From NCBI GenBank assembly GCA_045588655.1, contig JAZNEP010000046.1, forward strand, positions 1 through 24,283: a stretch of DNA of 24,283 bases, in the 5' to 3' direction. This DNA is from SVFI01 sp045588655. Its GTDB lineage: Bacteria > Bacillota > Clostridia > Lachnospirales > Lachnospiraceae. How positions within the stretch are numbered: position 1 is the first letter of the stretch; every line of letters starts with the position of its first letter. A program made the translations under genes and the position numbers. The notes below the pieces were generated by a model. The model was given only the letters and a program-made list of their open reading frames with translations. It was not told the DNA's origin and did no database searches. Positions 14,903 through 23,141 of this stretch are shown here, in pieces.

Positions 14903-16558
14903 ATGGTAAGTATTGAGATTAATGGTGTAAAAAAAGAGTATGCAAAAGGAACTACATATGAATCGGTTGCAAAAGAGTATCAGGAAGAATATCAGGAGCA
15001 GATTGCTCTGGCGGTGGTAAATGACAAATTCTGTGAGCTGATCAAAGAAATTGAGAATGATGCTAAGGTTTCTTTTTTAACATTAAAAGATTCCGCCGGT
15101 CATAAATCGTATGTTCGGACAGCAACATTAGTTCTGATGAAAGCAATGTGCGATGTAATGGTGGAAGATAAGCCGGAAAAAGTAAAAGTTGAATTTGCAA
15201 TCGGAAAAGGATATTACATCAGTATTGTGAGTAAGCATCAGGTGACTTCCGAAACAGCACAGCGCATAGAAAAGAGAATGCGCGAGATTGTAAAAGCATG
15301 TATTCCGGTGCAGAAGCAGACTTTATCAAAGGATGAAGCAATTGCGTTGTTTGCAAAGCAGGGAATGACAGACAAAGTCAATCTGTTCCGTTTTCGCAGA
15401 GGGTCAACGGTTAATGTATACAACATTGGGGATTATTATGATTATTATTATGGATATATGCTACCGGATACAGGCTATGTCTCCTGTTTTTCAATAGAAG
15501 CATATGAAGGTGGATTGATTATGAATCTGCCGGATAGACAGCAACCGGGAAAAATAGATCCGTTTGTTCCGAGACAGAAGTTGTTTGATACGCTCAGACA
15601 GGCTGACGAATGGGGAAGCAAAATGGGAATCGATACCGTGGGCGATTTGAATAACCAGATATGCGAAGGTAAGTTGAGTGACTTGATTTTGGTACAGGAA
15701 GCATTTCAGGAGAGACGAATCGGTGAAATTGCGAGAGACATTGCGGAACGAGGCGGTGTGAAATTTGTGATGATTGCAGGACCTTCTTCCAGCGGAAAGA
15801 CGACATTTTCACATAGATTGTCCATTCAGCTTCGTACACACGGATTGACGCCACATCCGATTGCACTGGACGACTATTTTGTGAACAGAGAGGATACGCC
15901 ACTTGATGAAAACGGTGACTACAATTTTGAATGTCTCGGTGCGCTCGATGTTGAGCTGTTTAATCACGACATGAGTCTGTTGCTAAAAGGAGAAGAAGTG
16001 GAGCTTCCAACCTTCAATTTCAAAACAGGACATCGTGAATACAAAGGAAATAAAAAGAAACTTGGACCGGATGATATTCTTGTGATTGAGGGAATTCATG
16101 GCTTGAATGATAAGTTGTCTTATTCATTGCCAAACAGCAGCAAATATAAAATTTACATCAGTGCGTTGACAAGTCTTAATGTAGATGAGCACAATCGCAT
16201 TCCAACTACAGATGGAAGACTTCTTCGTCGTATGGTGAGAGATGCGCGTACAAGAGGGGCATCAGCGAAGCGTACGATTCAGATGTGGCCATCGGTACGA
16301 CGCGGAGAAGAAGAAAATATTTTTCCGTTCCAGGAGAGTGCGGATGCGTTCTTTAATAGTGCATTGATTTATGAGCTGGCAGTACTAAAACAGTTTGCAG
16401 AGCCACTTCTTTTTAGTATTACACCGGAAGAACCGGAATACCATGAAGCGAAGCGCCTGCTAAAATTTTTGGAATATTTCTTGGGTGTCAGCAGTGAACA
16501 TTTGCCAAATAATTCGATTGTAAGAGAATTTGTGGGCGGAAGCTGTTTCCCGGTGTAG
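14903..16558 (+). CDS. TGS/SAD-domain nucleoside (uridine) kinase fusion
   Basis: A 551-residue three-part protein. Residues 1-60 look like a TGS domain as in threonyl-tRNA synthetase. About 60-240 resembles the threonyl/alanyl-tRNA synthetase second additional domain. From about residue 285 there is a uridine kinase/phosphoribulokinase-type P-loop kinase with Walker A GPSSSGKTT (about 291-300) and the LDDYFVNREDTP substrate loop. The kinase part would phosphorylate a nucleoside, while the role of the synthetase-like domains is unknown. ATG 14903 is chosen for AAGGGGG at 14887-14893; the frame extends upstream into the Nif3 gene but without a good start. It is the last coding gene before rnpB, and no terminator is visible between them. 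Confidence 0.9.
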   Translation: MVSIEINGVKKEYAKGTTYESVAKEYQEEYQEQIALAVVNDKFCELIKEIENDAKVSFLTLKDSAGHKSYVRTATLVLMKAMCDVMVEDKPEKVKVEFAIGKGYYISIVSKHQVTSETAQRIEKRMREIVKACIPVQKQTLSKDEAIALFAKQGMTDKVNLFRFRRGSTVNVYNIGDYYDYYYGYMLPDTGYVSCFSIEAYEGGLIMNLPDRQQPGKIDPFVPRQKLFDTLRQADEWGSKMGIDTVGDLNNQICEGKLSDLILVQEAFQERRIGEIARDIAERGGVKFVMIAGPSSSGKTTFSHRLSIQLRTHGLTPHPIALDDYFVNREDTPLDENGDYNFECLGALDVELFNHDMSLLLKGEEVELPTFNFKTGHREYKGNKKKLGPDDILVIEGIHGLNDKLSYSLPNSSKYKIYISALTSLNVDEHNRIPTTDGRLLRRMVRDARTRGASAKRTIQMWPSVRRGEEENIFPFQESADAFFNSALIYELAVLKQFAEPLLFSITPEEPEYHEAKRLLKFLEYFLGVSSEHLPNNSIVREFVGGSCFPV

Positions 16559-16592
16559 GTAATTAGGGACGCAGGAATAACAAAATGAAAAT

Positions 16593-16946
16593 AAGTAAGT
16601 AGGACAAATGATCGCGGCTGTCGGGCCGAAAGGTGGCAGACGAGGAAAGTCCGGGCTTCACAGGGCAGGATGCCGGATAACGTCCGGTGGAGGTGACTCC
16701 AAGGCCAGTGCAACAGAAATATACCGCCGGCGTAAGCCGGTAAGGGTGGAAAGGCAGTGTAAGAGACTACCGCCTTGCTGGTAACAGCAGGGGCACATGT
16801 AAACCCCATCCGAAGCAAGACCGAATAGAAAACAATACAGTTGCCCGCTGTGTTTTCAGGTGGGTCGCTCGAACCTGATGGTAACATCAGGTCTAGATAG
16901 ATGATCATTCAACGACATAACCCGGCTTATCGTCCTGCTTACTTAC
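16593..16946 (+). ncRNA. rnpB: RNase P RNA (M1, type A-like)
   Basis: Conserved core elements are present: GAGGAAAGTCCGGGC near 16648, AGGGCAGGATGCCGG, the CAACAGAAATATACCGCC block near 16710, GGTAAGGGTGGAAAGG and the closing ATAACCCGGCTTAT. The ends pair in a long helix: 16593-16605 with 16932-16944, containing one G-U pair. Elements and loop order fit the ancestral A type rather than the Bacillus B type. It is the catalytic RNA that removes 5' leaders from pre-tRNAs such as the tRNA-Leu in this window. I found no clear promoter just upstream and no T-run after the 3' end. Ends are set from pairing, so exact processing sites are approximate. Confidence 0.95.
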
Positions 16947-16970
16947 AAAAAATATATAGAGGAATGCGAT

Positions 16971-18428
16971 ATGCTTTTCAATTCGTTGGCGTTTGCCATA
17001 TTTTTGCCCATTGTGTTCTTTCTTTACTGGGCACTTCCAAGTAAATACAGACCAATTTTATTATTAGTCGCAAGCTACTATTTTTATATGAGCTGGAATG
17101 TGAAATATGTGGTGTTGATTTTGTTTACAACAACCATCTCGTATAGTTGTGCGATTTTAATGGAAAAATGGAAAAAACGGAAAACAGTTCTTCTGTGCGC
17201 TACGCTGATGGCGTCACTCGGAGTATTGTTTTTCTTTAAATATTTTAATTTTTTTACAGTTAATATCGCAGCGGTGCTAAATCGCTTTGCAATTCCGGTG
17301 CATCCGTTCACGCTGGCATTTATGCTTCCGGTCGGGATTTCATTTTATACGTTTCAGACACTGAGCTATGTTATTGATGTCTATCGTGGGGATGTGAAGG
17401 CTGAGAGAAACTTTGTAGTGTATGCAGCATTTGTCTCCTTTTTTCCGCAACTGGTGGCGGGGCCGATTGAAAGAACCCCTAATTTGCTACCACAGATAAA
17501 GGGAAAACACAGATTTGACAAGGAAAATGCAATCTATGGTCTTTTACTCATGGCGTGGGGACTGTTTAAGAAACTCGTGGTAGCAGATAATCTGGCTGTT
17601 TATGCTGATCAGATTTTTGATGATGTGCATTATTATGGTGGATTTTCAATGCTACTTGCGTCATTGTTTTTTACATTTCAGATTTATTGCGATTTTTCAG
17701 GCTATTCAGATATTGCAATCGGAACAGCAAAATTGTTTGATATCAATTTGATGACCAATTTTAAGAGTCCTTATTTTGCGATTTCCATCAAGGATTTTTG
17801 GAGCCGCTGGCATATTTCATTGTCGACTTGGTTTCGGGATTATGTATACATTCCGCTTGGAGGAAATCGGGTCAGTAAACTCAGAAATGCGTTTAATCTG
17901 CTAGTGACATTTTTGGTGAGTGGTTTATGGCATGGCGCTGCATGGCATTTTGTCGTGTGGGGCGGACTTCATGGTATACTACAGGTATTTGAAAATGGGG
18001 TACCGTTTATCACAGCTTTAACGCGGAAACAAAAAGAGAATCCGCAGAGTATAAAAGGTGTGAAGATTTGGATTTGCAGAATGGTTACATTTGCAATAGC
18101 GATGTTGGCATGGGTATTTTTCAGAGCAGAAACAGTATCGGATGCATTCTATGTTCTACATCATATGTGGGATGGAATGACAAGCCCTGTTGCATACATC
18201 AGAAAAGGTCTGATGGATTTGGGGATTGGAAAATCAGAGATAGTGTCTTTGGCGATGCCGATGATTATGTTACTAATGTATGATTTTATGTCTTTGTACA
18301 AAGATCCGATTCAGACATTGCGCAAGGTGTCAAGACCGATACGATGGGTTATTTATTACGGCTTTATTTTTCTTGTGCTGATGCTTGCATCCTTTAACGC
18401 ACAGGAATTTGTATATTTCCAGTTTTAA
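16971..18428 (+). CDS. MBOAT family O-acyltransferase (AlgI-like)
   Basis: A 485-residue multi-pass membrane protein (about ten or more hydrophobic segments) of the MBOAT/AlgI/PatA group. These proteins pass acetyl groups across the membrane for O-acetylation of exported polysaccharide or peptidoglycan. Motifs are strong: SRWHISLSTWFRDYVYIPLGG, and SGLWHGAAWHFVVWGGLHG with the invariant His residues near 321 and 334. AGAGGAA precedes ATG 16971. The start lies only 24 bases after the RNase P RNA. The SGNH-type gene downstream (23-base gap) is the expected partner. No DltA or DltC genes are nearby, so D-alanylation of teichoic acid is less likely than glycan acetylation. Confidence 0.93.
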   Translation: MLFNSLAFAIFLPIVFFLYWALPSKYRPILLLVASYYFYMSWNVKYVVLILFTTTISYSCAILMEKWKKRKTVLLCATLMASLGVLFFFKYFNFFTVNIAAVLNRFAIPVHPFTLAFMLPVGISFYTFQTLSYVIDVYRGDVKAERNFVVYAAFVSFFPQLVAGPIERTPNLLPQIKGKHRFDKENAIYGLLLMAWGLFKKLVVADNLAVYADQIFDDVHYYGGFSMLLASLFFTFQIYCDFSGYSDIAIGTAKLFDINLMTNFKSPYFAISIKDFWSRWHISLSTWFRDYVYIPLGGNRVSKLRNAFNLLVTFLVSGLWHGAAWHFVVWGGLHGILQVFENGVPFITALTRKQKENPQSIKGVKIWICRMVTFAIAMLAWVFFRAETVSDAFYVLHHMWDGMTSPVAYIRKGLMDLGIGKSEIVSLAMPMIMLLMYDFMSLYKDPIQTLRKVSRPIRWVIYYGFIFLVLMLASFNAQEFVYFQF

Positions 18429-18451
18429 AGATCATAAAAAGAGGATAAATT

Positions 18452-19444
18452 ATGTGGAGTGATATTCGACAGATTTGCGGAAAGCTTCTTGTGTTACTTC
18501 TTCCGTTTTTTGTATTGCTTCCGTTATATTGCGCGTGTTTTCCTATGTATTATTTGGATGATGAATATGCAATGTATAAGCAGCAAAGCGATTATGTGAC
18601 TGGCAAATTAAATACGAGTGAGAAGGAGTCAAACAAAATCCTTATTTTAGGTGACTCACGTACAAAAGCAGGGTTTAAGCCGGACATTTTGTGGAGTGAG
18701 AGCTATAATTTGGCATTGGGCGGTGCGACTCCGATTGAAGGTTATTACAGTCTGAAAACGTATTTGGAACACCATGAAAAACCGCAGACGGTTGTTATGG
18801 CATATGCACCGATGCACTACATGGATGTGGATACGTTATGGACGAGAAGCATTTATTTTCATACGTTGGCAAACGAGGATTTTCGAGATCTTGTAAATCA
18901 AGCAAAGCAGTTTCGGGACACAAAGAATATATTGATAGAGGATTATGAAATAGAACATCTCATGTATCGTTTTTATCTACCGAACAAATATGCAACCGCA
19001 TTGAAAAAATCGGGTTTTGTTATGCGATATGAAAAAACGAAACAAAAGTATAACACAATGGTAGAGTTTAAAGGTCATAGTTTTTACGGTATGGCAGAGC
19101 AGTCAGGTGATATTAATGGGGAAGCAAAAGTAACTGATTTTGTGCCTTCTGACATTATCACATGGTATATGCAACGAATCTTTGAACTTTGCAGAGAACA
19201 GGGGATTACGGTGATATTGGAGCAGACTCCGATGAACGAGACATCCTATAGCATTCTGACACGTGAGTTTAAGGATCATTACAGAGAATATATGCAAACG
19301 ATTATGTCGCAGAATCCGGATATTCTGATTTACCCGGATTTTTATTGCTATCCGAACGATTGTTTCGGAGACGCCGACCATTTGAATGAAAAAGGGGTGC
19401 AGGTGTTTGATGGGCATCTGATGGAAAAATATCCGAATTTATAG
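18452..19444 (+). CDS. SGNH/AlgJ-DltD-like acetyltransferase partner, membrane-anchored
   Basis: A 330-residue protein with one N-terminal hydrophobic anchor (residues 10-32) and an extracytoplasmic SGNH-like domain. The block I motif is LILGDSRTKAG with Ser 69, and the C-terminal block V is DADH with Asp 307 and His 310 (GDADHLNEKG). Proteins of this kind partner with MBOAT transporters and complete acetyl transfer to the glycan. AAGAGGA precedes ATG 18452. It is co-directional and 23 bases from the MBOAT gene, so the pair most likely forms one O-acetylation module. The acceptor polymer cannot be told from this window. No clear terminator was found after its stop. Confidence 0.85.
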   Translation: MWSDIRQICGKLLVLLLPFFVLLPLYCACFPMYYLDDEYAMYKQQSDYVTGKLNTSEKESNKILILGDSRTKAGFKPDILWSESYNLALGGATPIEGYYSLKTYLEHHEKPQTVVMAYAPMHYMDVDTLWTRSIYFHTLANEDFRDLVNQAKQFRDTKNILIEDYEIEHLMYRFYLPNKYATALKKSGFVMRYEKTKQKYNTMVEFKGHSFYGMAEQSGDINGEAKVTDFVPSDIITWYMQRIFELCREQGITVILEQTPMNETSYSILTREFKDHYREYMQTIMSQNPDILIYPDFYCYPNDCFGDADHLNEKGVQVFDGHLMEKYPNL

Positions 19445-19483
19445 ATGTATAGTCTTAATGTGGAATGTAAAAAGAAAAAATAC

Positions 19484-19512
19484 TTGCGTTTATAATACGA
19501 TTGTGCTACTAT
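19484..19512 (+). promoter_or_regulatory. Promoter of the aldolase gene
   Basis: TTGCGT (19484-19489), a 17-base spacer and TACTAT (19507-19512) preceded by TGC, an extended -10. The -10 is followed directly by the palindrome GTACGTAC (19513-19520). The leader to the ATG is about 66 bases. Confidence 0.72.
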
Positions 19513-19524
19513 GTACGTACACAC

Positions 19525-19547
19525 TTTAAAGCGTTGAAGTTTAAAGC
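19525..19547 (+). repeat. Short direct repeat TTTAAAGC in the aldolase leader
   Basis: TTTAAAGC occurs at 19525-19532 and 19540-19547, 15 bases apart, with a further AAAGCG at 19551-19556. It lies in the predicted 5' untranslated region, downstream of the promoter. It may be a protein or RNA-structure site, but nothing recognisable as a known riboswitch was seen. Confidence 0.45.
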
Positions 19548-19584
19548 AATAAAGCGATTAGGTATCAGAAAGGAAGTAACTATC

Positions 19585-20559
19585 ATGGCACAAAAAGGTA
19601 ATTTGATGACTGTTCGTTCCGACATCAAGGTATTGGACGCAACGATTCGTGATGGAGGTCTTGTAAATAATTTTTATTTTTCAGATGAGTTTGTAAATGA
19701 ATTATATCGCGCGAATGTAAAAGCCGGTGTGGATTATATGGAGTTTGGTTATAAGGCATCCAAGGAGATGTTTGATGTGGAGAAATATGGAAAATGGAAA
19801 TTCTGTGATGAAGCAGATATTCGTGCCATTGTTGGAGATAACAATTCGGATTTAAAAATTGCGGTAATGGCGGATGTCGGTCGCTGTGATTATAAAAAGG
19901 ATATCATCGACCGGGATCTTAGTGTAATTGATATGATTCGTGTGGCGACATATATTAACACGATTCCGGCGGCCATACATATGATTGAAGATGCAAAAGA
20001 AAAAGGATATGAGGTTTGTTGTAATATTATGGCGGTTTCCAATGCACAGGAATCCGATGTAGAAACGGCGCTTGAGATGCTTGCAGAAAGTTCGGTGGAT
20101 GGAATTTATCTTGTAGACAGTTATGGTTCTCTTTACCCGGAACAGATTCGCAGACTTGCAGATAAATATGTTGATATTGCGGAAAAGCATGGAAAATATG
20201 TAGGGATTCATGCGCACAACAATCAGCAGCTTGCGTTTGCAAACACGATTGAGGCAGCAGCCAGAGGGGTTAGCCTTTTGGATGCGACGATGAGTTCCAT
20301 GGGACGAGGAGCCGGTAATTGTGCAATGGAGCTTCTACTTGGATTTTTAAAGAATCCGAAATATAATATGTTCCCGGCACTTAAATTTGTAGAAAAACAA
20401 GTTTCACAGCTCAAAGAAGAGGGTGTAGTATGGGGATATGATATCCCGTATCTGCTTACTGGACGTTTAAATCTTCATCCATCTGCAGCGATTGATTGTA
20501 TCCAACAAGGCAGAACAGATTATACAGAGTTTTACACAGAGCTACTAGACCGTGCATAA
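19585..20559 (+). CDS. HMGL-like aldolase (DmpG/LeuA superfamily TIM barrel)
   Basis: A 324-residue TIM-barrel lyase of the HMGL-like family. The first strand LDATIRDGG (Asp 18, Arg 22, Asp 23) and the metal-binding GIHAHNN (His 209, His 211) are the family hallmarks, and GRGAGNCAMELLLGFL is the conserved late loop. Relatives cleave or form carbon-carbon bonds, for example 4-hydroxy-2-oxovalerate aldolase. ATG 19585 follows AGAAAGGAAG at 19567-19576. There is no DmpF-type dehydrogenase next to it and it is bounded by its own promoter and terminator, so the physiological substrate is unclear. Similar single-domain aldolases often occur near surface-polysaccharide genes, and the O-acetylation pair upstream fits that loosely. 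Confidence 0.82.
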   Translation: MAQKGNLMTVRSDIKVLDATIRDGGLVNNFYFSDEFVNELYRANVKAGVDYMEFGYKASKEMFDVEKYGKWKFCDEADIRAIVGDNNSDLKIAVMADVGRCDYKKDIIDRDLSVIDMIRVATYINTIPAAIHMIEDAKEKGYEVCCNIMAVSNAQESDVETALEMLAESSVDGIYLVDSYGSLYPEQIRRLADKYVDIAEKHGKYVGIHAHNNQQLAFANTIEAAARGVSLLDATMSSMGRGAGNCAMELLLGFLKNPKYNMFPALKFVEKQVSQLKEEGVVWGYDIPYLLTGRLNLHPSAAIDCIQQGRTDYTEFYTELLDRA

Positions 20560-20579
20560 CATGGAAAAAGAGAGAAAAT

Positions 20580-20602
20580 CCCGACTTTTGTCGGGTTTTT
20601 TT
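20580..20602 (+). terminator. Rho-independent terminator after the aldolase gene
   Basis: Stem CCCGAC (20580-20585) with GTCGGG (20590-20595), a TTTT loop, and a run of seven T (20596-20602), beginning 20 bases after the stop codon. Confidence 0.92.
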
Positions 20603-20615
20603 CATGTAAAAATGA

Positions 20616-20644
20616 TTGTTTTCGTGAGAATAATTGTATATACT
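20616..20644 (+). promoter_or_regulatory. Promoter of the hflX operon
   Basis: TTGTTT (20616-20621), a 17-base spacer and TATACT (20639-20644). The expected start is near 20651, giving a leader of about 24 bases before the ATG at 20675. Confidence 0.65.
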
Positions 20645-20654
20645 ATCTGATAGT
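20642..20654. promoter_or_regulatory. Perfect dyad overlapping the hflX promoter -10 and start
   Basis: ACTATCTGATAGT is a perfect 6-1-6 inverted repeat that begins inside the -10 element and covers the predicted transcription start. Its position would suit a repressor site, though no regulator can be named and it may be chance. Confidence 0.4.
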
Positions 20655-20674
20655 GGAAAAGAATGGAGAGAAAA

Positions 20675-21946
20675 ATGGATCGAGTTTTTTTAGTCGGAGT
20701 AAATTTAGGACAGGAGAATGGATTTGAACGTTCCATGGAAGAACTTGCACTTTTGGCTGATGCCTGTCAGATGGAAGTGGTTGGTCGTATGACACAAAAT
20801 ATGCCTTTCATCCATAAGGCACTTTATGTTGGAACGGGAAAGCTGGTAGAGATACAAGAGGAAGCGCTGCGTCTGGAGGCAGATATGCTTTTGTTTAATG
20901 ATAGTCTGACCCCTTCTCAAATTCGAAATATAAAGGATGAAACCGGAATTGCAGTCATGGATCGCACAGCGCTGATTTTAGAGATTTTTGCGTCAAGAGC
21001 TAAGTCGAGAGAGGCAATGTTACAGGTGGAGGTGGCAAGACTTCAGTACATGCTACCACGTCTAGTAGGGCTTCATGAGGCACTTTCAAGACAGGGTGGC
21101 GGAAGTGGTTCCATGAGTAATAAAGGTGCCGGTGAGAAAAAACTTGAGCTGGATCGAAGAAAAATTGAAAACCGATTGACAGAGCTTCGAAAAGAGCTTG
21201 CACAGGTGGAAACAGAGCGTATGACACAGCAGAAAAAAAGGGAGAAATCCGCAATACCGCGTGTTGCGCTTGTTGGGTACACTAATGCAGGTAAATCAAC
21301 CATTATGAATGCAATGGTGGAAACCTATATCGGTGATGAAGAGAAAAAAGTATTGGAACAGGACATGCTTTTTGCGACTTTAGATACATCGGTCCGCAGT
21401 ATTACGCCAAAGGAAAATAAGACAATTTTGCTGTCAGACACGGTGGGATTTATTGATAAACTTCCGCATGGTCTTGTAAAGGCATTTCAATCCACACTGG
21501 CGGAGGCGGTTTCTGCTCATCTAATTTTGCACGTGGTGGATTTTTCGGATCCACATTATAAAGAGCAGATGGAGGTCACAAAAGAAACATTAAAAGAAAT
21601 CGGGGCCGCAGATGTTCCGGTATTCTATATATTTAACAAGGCGGATTTGATAAAGGCAGAAGAACCGATGGATTTGCCAAAAGTTACAGAGCAGTCCATC
21701 TATATGTCAGCAAAACAAAGGGTGGGGATGGATGAGCTGATCGATGAAATCTTAAAACGTGTATACGCCGGACATAGAGAGTGTACTCTGCTTTTGCCGT
21801 ATGAAAGAGGCGATTTATTTTCTTACTTAAAAGAGCACGCAAACGTAATCAGCAGTAGCTACGAGGCAGATGGAATTCATGTTGTTGCGGAATGTGGAGA
21901 AGCGGATTTAGGACGACTTGCGCCATTTATATGTAGCGAAGATTGA
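20675..21946 (+). CDS. hflX: Ribosome-associated GTPase HflX
   Basis: A 423-residue HflX-family GTPase, known to bind the 50S subunit and split or rescue stalled ribosomes under stress. The N-terminal HflX domain ends in the ARLQYMLPRLVG segment and a Gly-rich linker (SRQGGGSGSMSNKGAGE), followed by a helical hairpin with ELDRRKIENRL. The G domain has G1 GYTNAGKST (201-209), G3 DTVGFIDKLP, and G4 NKAD. ATG 20675 has GGAGAG at 20665-20670 upstream. An in-frame ATG at 20663 would add four residues but has a weaker site. The CobW gene starts 42 bases after its stop, so a single transcript from the promoter at 20616 is likely. Confidence 0.95.
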   Translation: MDRVFLVGVNLGQENGFERSMEELALLADACQMEVVGRMTQNMPFIHKALYVGTGKLVEIQEEALRLEADMLLFNDSLTPSQIRNIKDETGIAVMDRTALILEIFASRAKSREAMLQVEVARLQYMLPRLVGLHEALSRQGGGSGSMSNKGAGEKKLELDRRKIENRLTELRKELAQVETERMTQQKKREKSAIPRVALVGYTNAGKSTIMNAMVETYIGDEEKKVLEQDMLFATLDTSVRSITPKENKTILLSDTVGFIDKLPHGLVKAFQSTLAEAVSAHLILHVVDFSDPHYKEQMEVTKETLKEIGAADVPVFYIFNKADLIKAEEPMDLPKVTEQSIYMSAKQRVGMDELIDEILKRVYAGHRECTLLLPYERGDLFSYLKEHANVISSSYEADGIHVVAECGEADLGRLAPFICSED

Positions 21947-21988
21947 TACAAGTGGTATACGTTAACATTGAGAAGAAAGGTGATTATT

Positions 21989-23110
21989 ATGACAAAAATT
22001 GACATCGTATCCGGATTTTTAGGAGCCGGTAAAACAACTTTGATTAAAAAGTTATTAAAAGAAGCATGGAACAAAGAACAAATTGTTTTGATTGAAAATG
22101 AATTTGGAGAGATTGGAATTGATGGCGGATTTTTAAAAGAAGCCGGAATTGAAATTAAGGAAATGAATTCTGGTTGTATTTGCTGTTCTCTGGTGGGTGA
22201 TTTTGGTACGTCATTAAAAGAGGTATTGAGCAAATATAGTCCGGATCGTATTGTGATTGAGCCATCCGGAGTTGGAAAATTATCGGATGTTATGCGAGCT
22301 GTAGAGGATGCAATAGAAAAAGAAGGCGTACAGCTAAATAGTGCGGTAGCAGTAGTAGATGCAAAAAAATGTAAGGTATACCTGAAAAACTTCGGTGAAT
22401 TTTTTGCCAATCAGATTGAGCATGCAGGAACAATTATCTTAAGTCGTACCGGAGAGATGAAAGAAGAAAAAGTAAACCAGTGTATTTCGCTGATTCGTGA
22501 GCACAATGCGAAGGCTGCGATTATTACCACACCGTGGGAGAATCTCGAAGGTGTGAAGATATTGGAAGTGATAGAAAATGCCAAAGATCTGGAAGCAGAA
22601 CTGATGAAGGAAGTGCTGGCTGAGCATGGGGAAGACTGCACCTGCGGATGTCACGGTCATCATCACGGACACGAGCATCATCACGAACACGAGCATCATC
22701 ACGAACACGAGCATCATCATGAACACGAGCATCATCATGAACACGAGCATGGTCACGAGCACGGCCATCACCATGACCATGGTGAGCACTGTACTTGTGG
22801 GTGTCACGATCATGACCACCATCATCATGCAGATGAAGTGTTTACAAGCTGGGGGGCAGAGACACCGGATAAATACACCAAACAGCAGATAGAGGAGATC
22901 CTTGAGAGATTGGAAGATAAGGATACGTATGGGTTTGTGTTACGTGCAAAAGGTATGGTAGCATCGGAAGACGACGCATTCCTGCATTTTGATTATGTTC
23001 CGGGTGAGAGTGAGATACGAAGTGGTCAGGCAGAGTACACTGGAAAAATCTGCGTGATCGGATCTGAATTAAAAGAGGAAAATCTTAAGAAACTGTTTTT
23101 AGAAAAATAA
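21989..23110 (+). CDS. CobW/COG0523 family GTPase with Cys/His-rich metal-binding tract (putative Zn metallochaperone)
   Basis: A 373-residue protein of the G3E-GTPase COG0523 family, which delivers metals, often zinc, to target proteins. Walker A GAGKTT is at residues 12-17, and the ENEFGEIGIDGG switch is at 36-47. The metal-binding CxCC motif, Cys 63, Cys 65 and Cys 66 in GCICCSL, is intact. Residues about 217-281 are a tract of His and Glu with four EHHHEH units, bracketed by two CTCGCH motifs. A CobW C-terminal domain follows (about 285-373: FTSWGAE, LRAKGMV, FDYVPGE). ATG 21989 has AGAAAGG at 21974-21980. The gene lies between hflX and a second P-loop protein. No zinc-repressor-type operator was recognised in the 42-base gap before it. 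The metal specificity is inferred. Confidence 0.9.
   Translation: MTKIDIVSGFLGAGKTTLIKKLLKEAWNKEQIVLIENEFGEIGIDGGFLKEAGIEIKEMNSGCICCSLVGDFGTSLKEVLSKYSPDRIVIEPSGVGKLSDVMRAVEDAIEKEGVQLNSAVAVVDAKKCKVYLKNFGEFFANQIEHAGTIILSRTGEMKEEKVNQCISLIREHNAKAAIITTPWENLEGVKILEVIENAKDLEAELMKEVLAEHGEDCTCGCHGHHHGHEHHHEHEHHHEHEHHHEHEHHHEHEHGHEHGHHHDHGEHCTCGCHDHDHHHHADEVFTSWGAETPDKYTKQQIEEILERLEDKDTYGFVLRAKGMVASEDDAFLHFDYVPGESEIRSGQAEYTGKICVIGSELKEENLKKLFLEK
22673..22744 (+). repeat. 18-bp tandem repeat encoding EHHHEH (4 units)
   Basis: Four units begin at 22673, 22691, 22709 and 22727. The first two are identical and the last two are identical to each other, differing from the first two by one silent His codon (CAC to CAT). 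Degenerate sequence (GAGCATGGTCAC and on) follows. The pattern suggests a two-unit block that was duplicated, and the repeat is in frame. Confidence 0.9.
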
Positions 23111-23141
23111 GAGAGCATGTAGGGAATAGAGGTGAAAAAGA

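Noticed and set aside
16480..16592. Promoter for rnpB
   Set aside because: TTGTGG and TAGGTA can be found but are 20 bases apart and weak, which is not enough to call.
22439..22828. Minus-strand Met/Val-rich and plus-strand Thr/Ile-rich open frames over the His tract
   Set aside because: Both are shadows of the 18-bp His/Glu repeat in the CobW gene.
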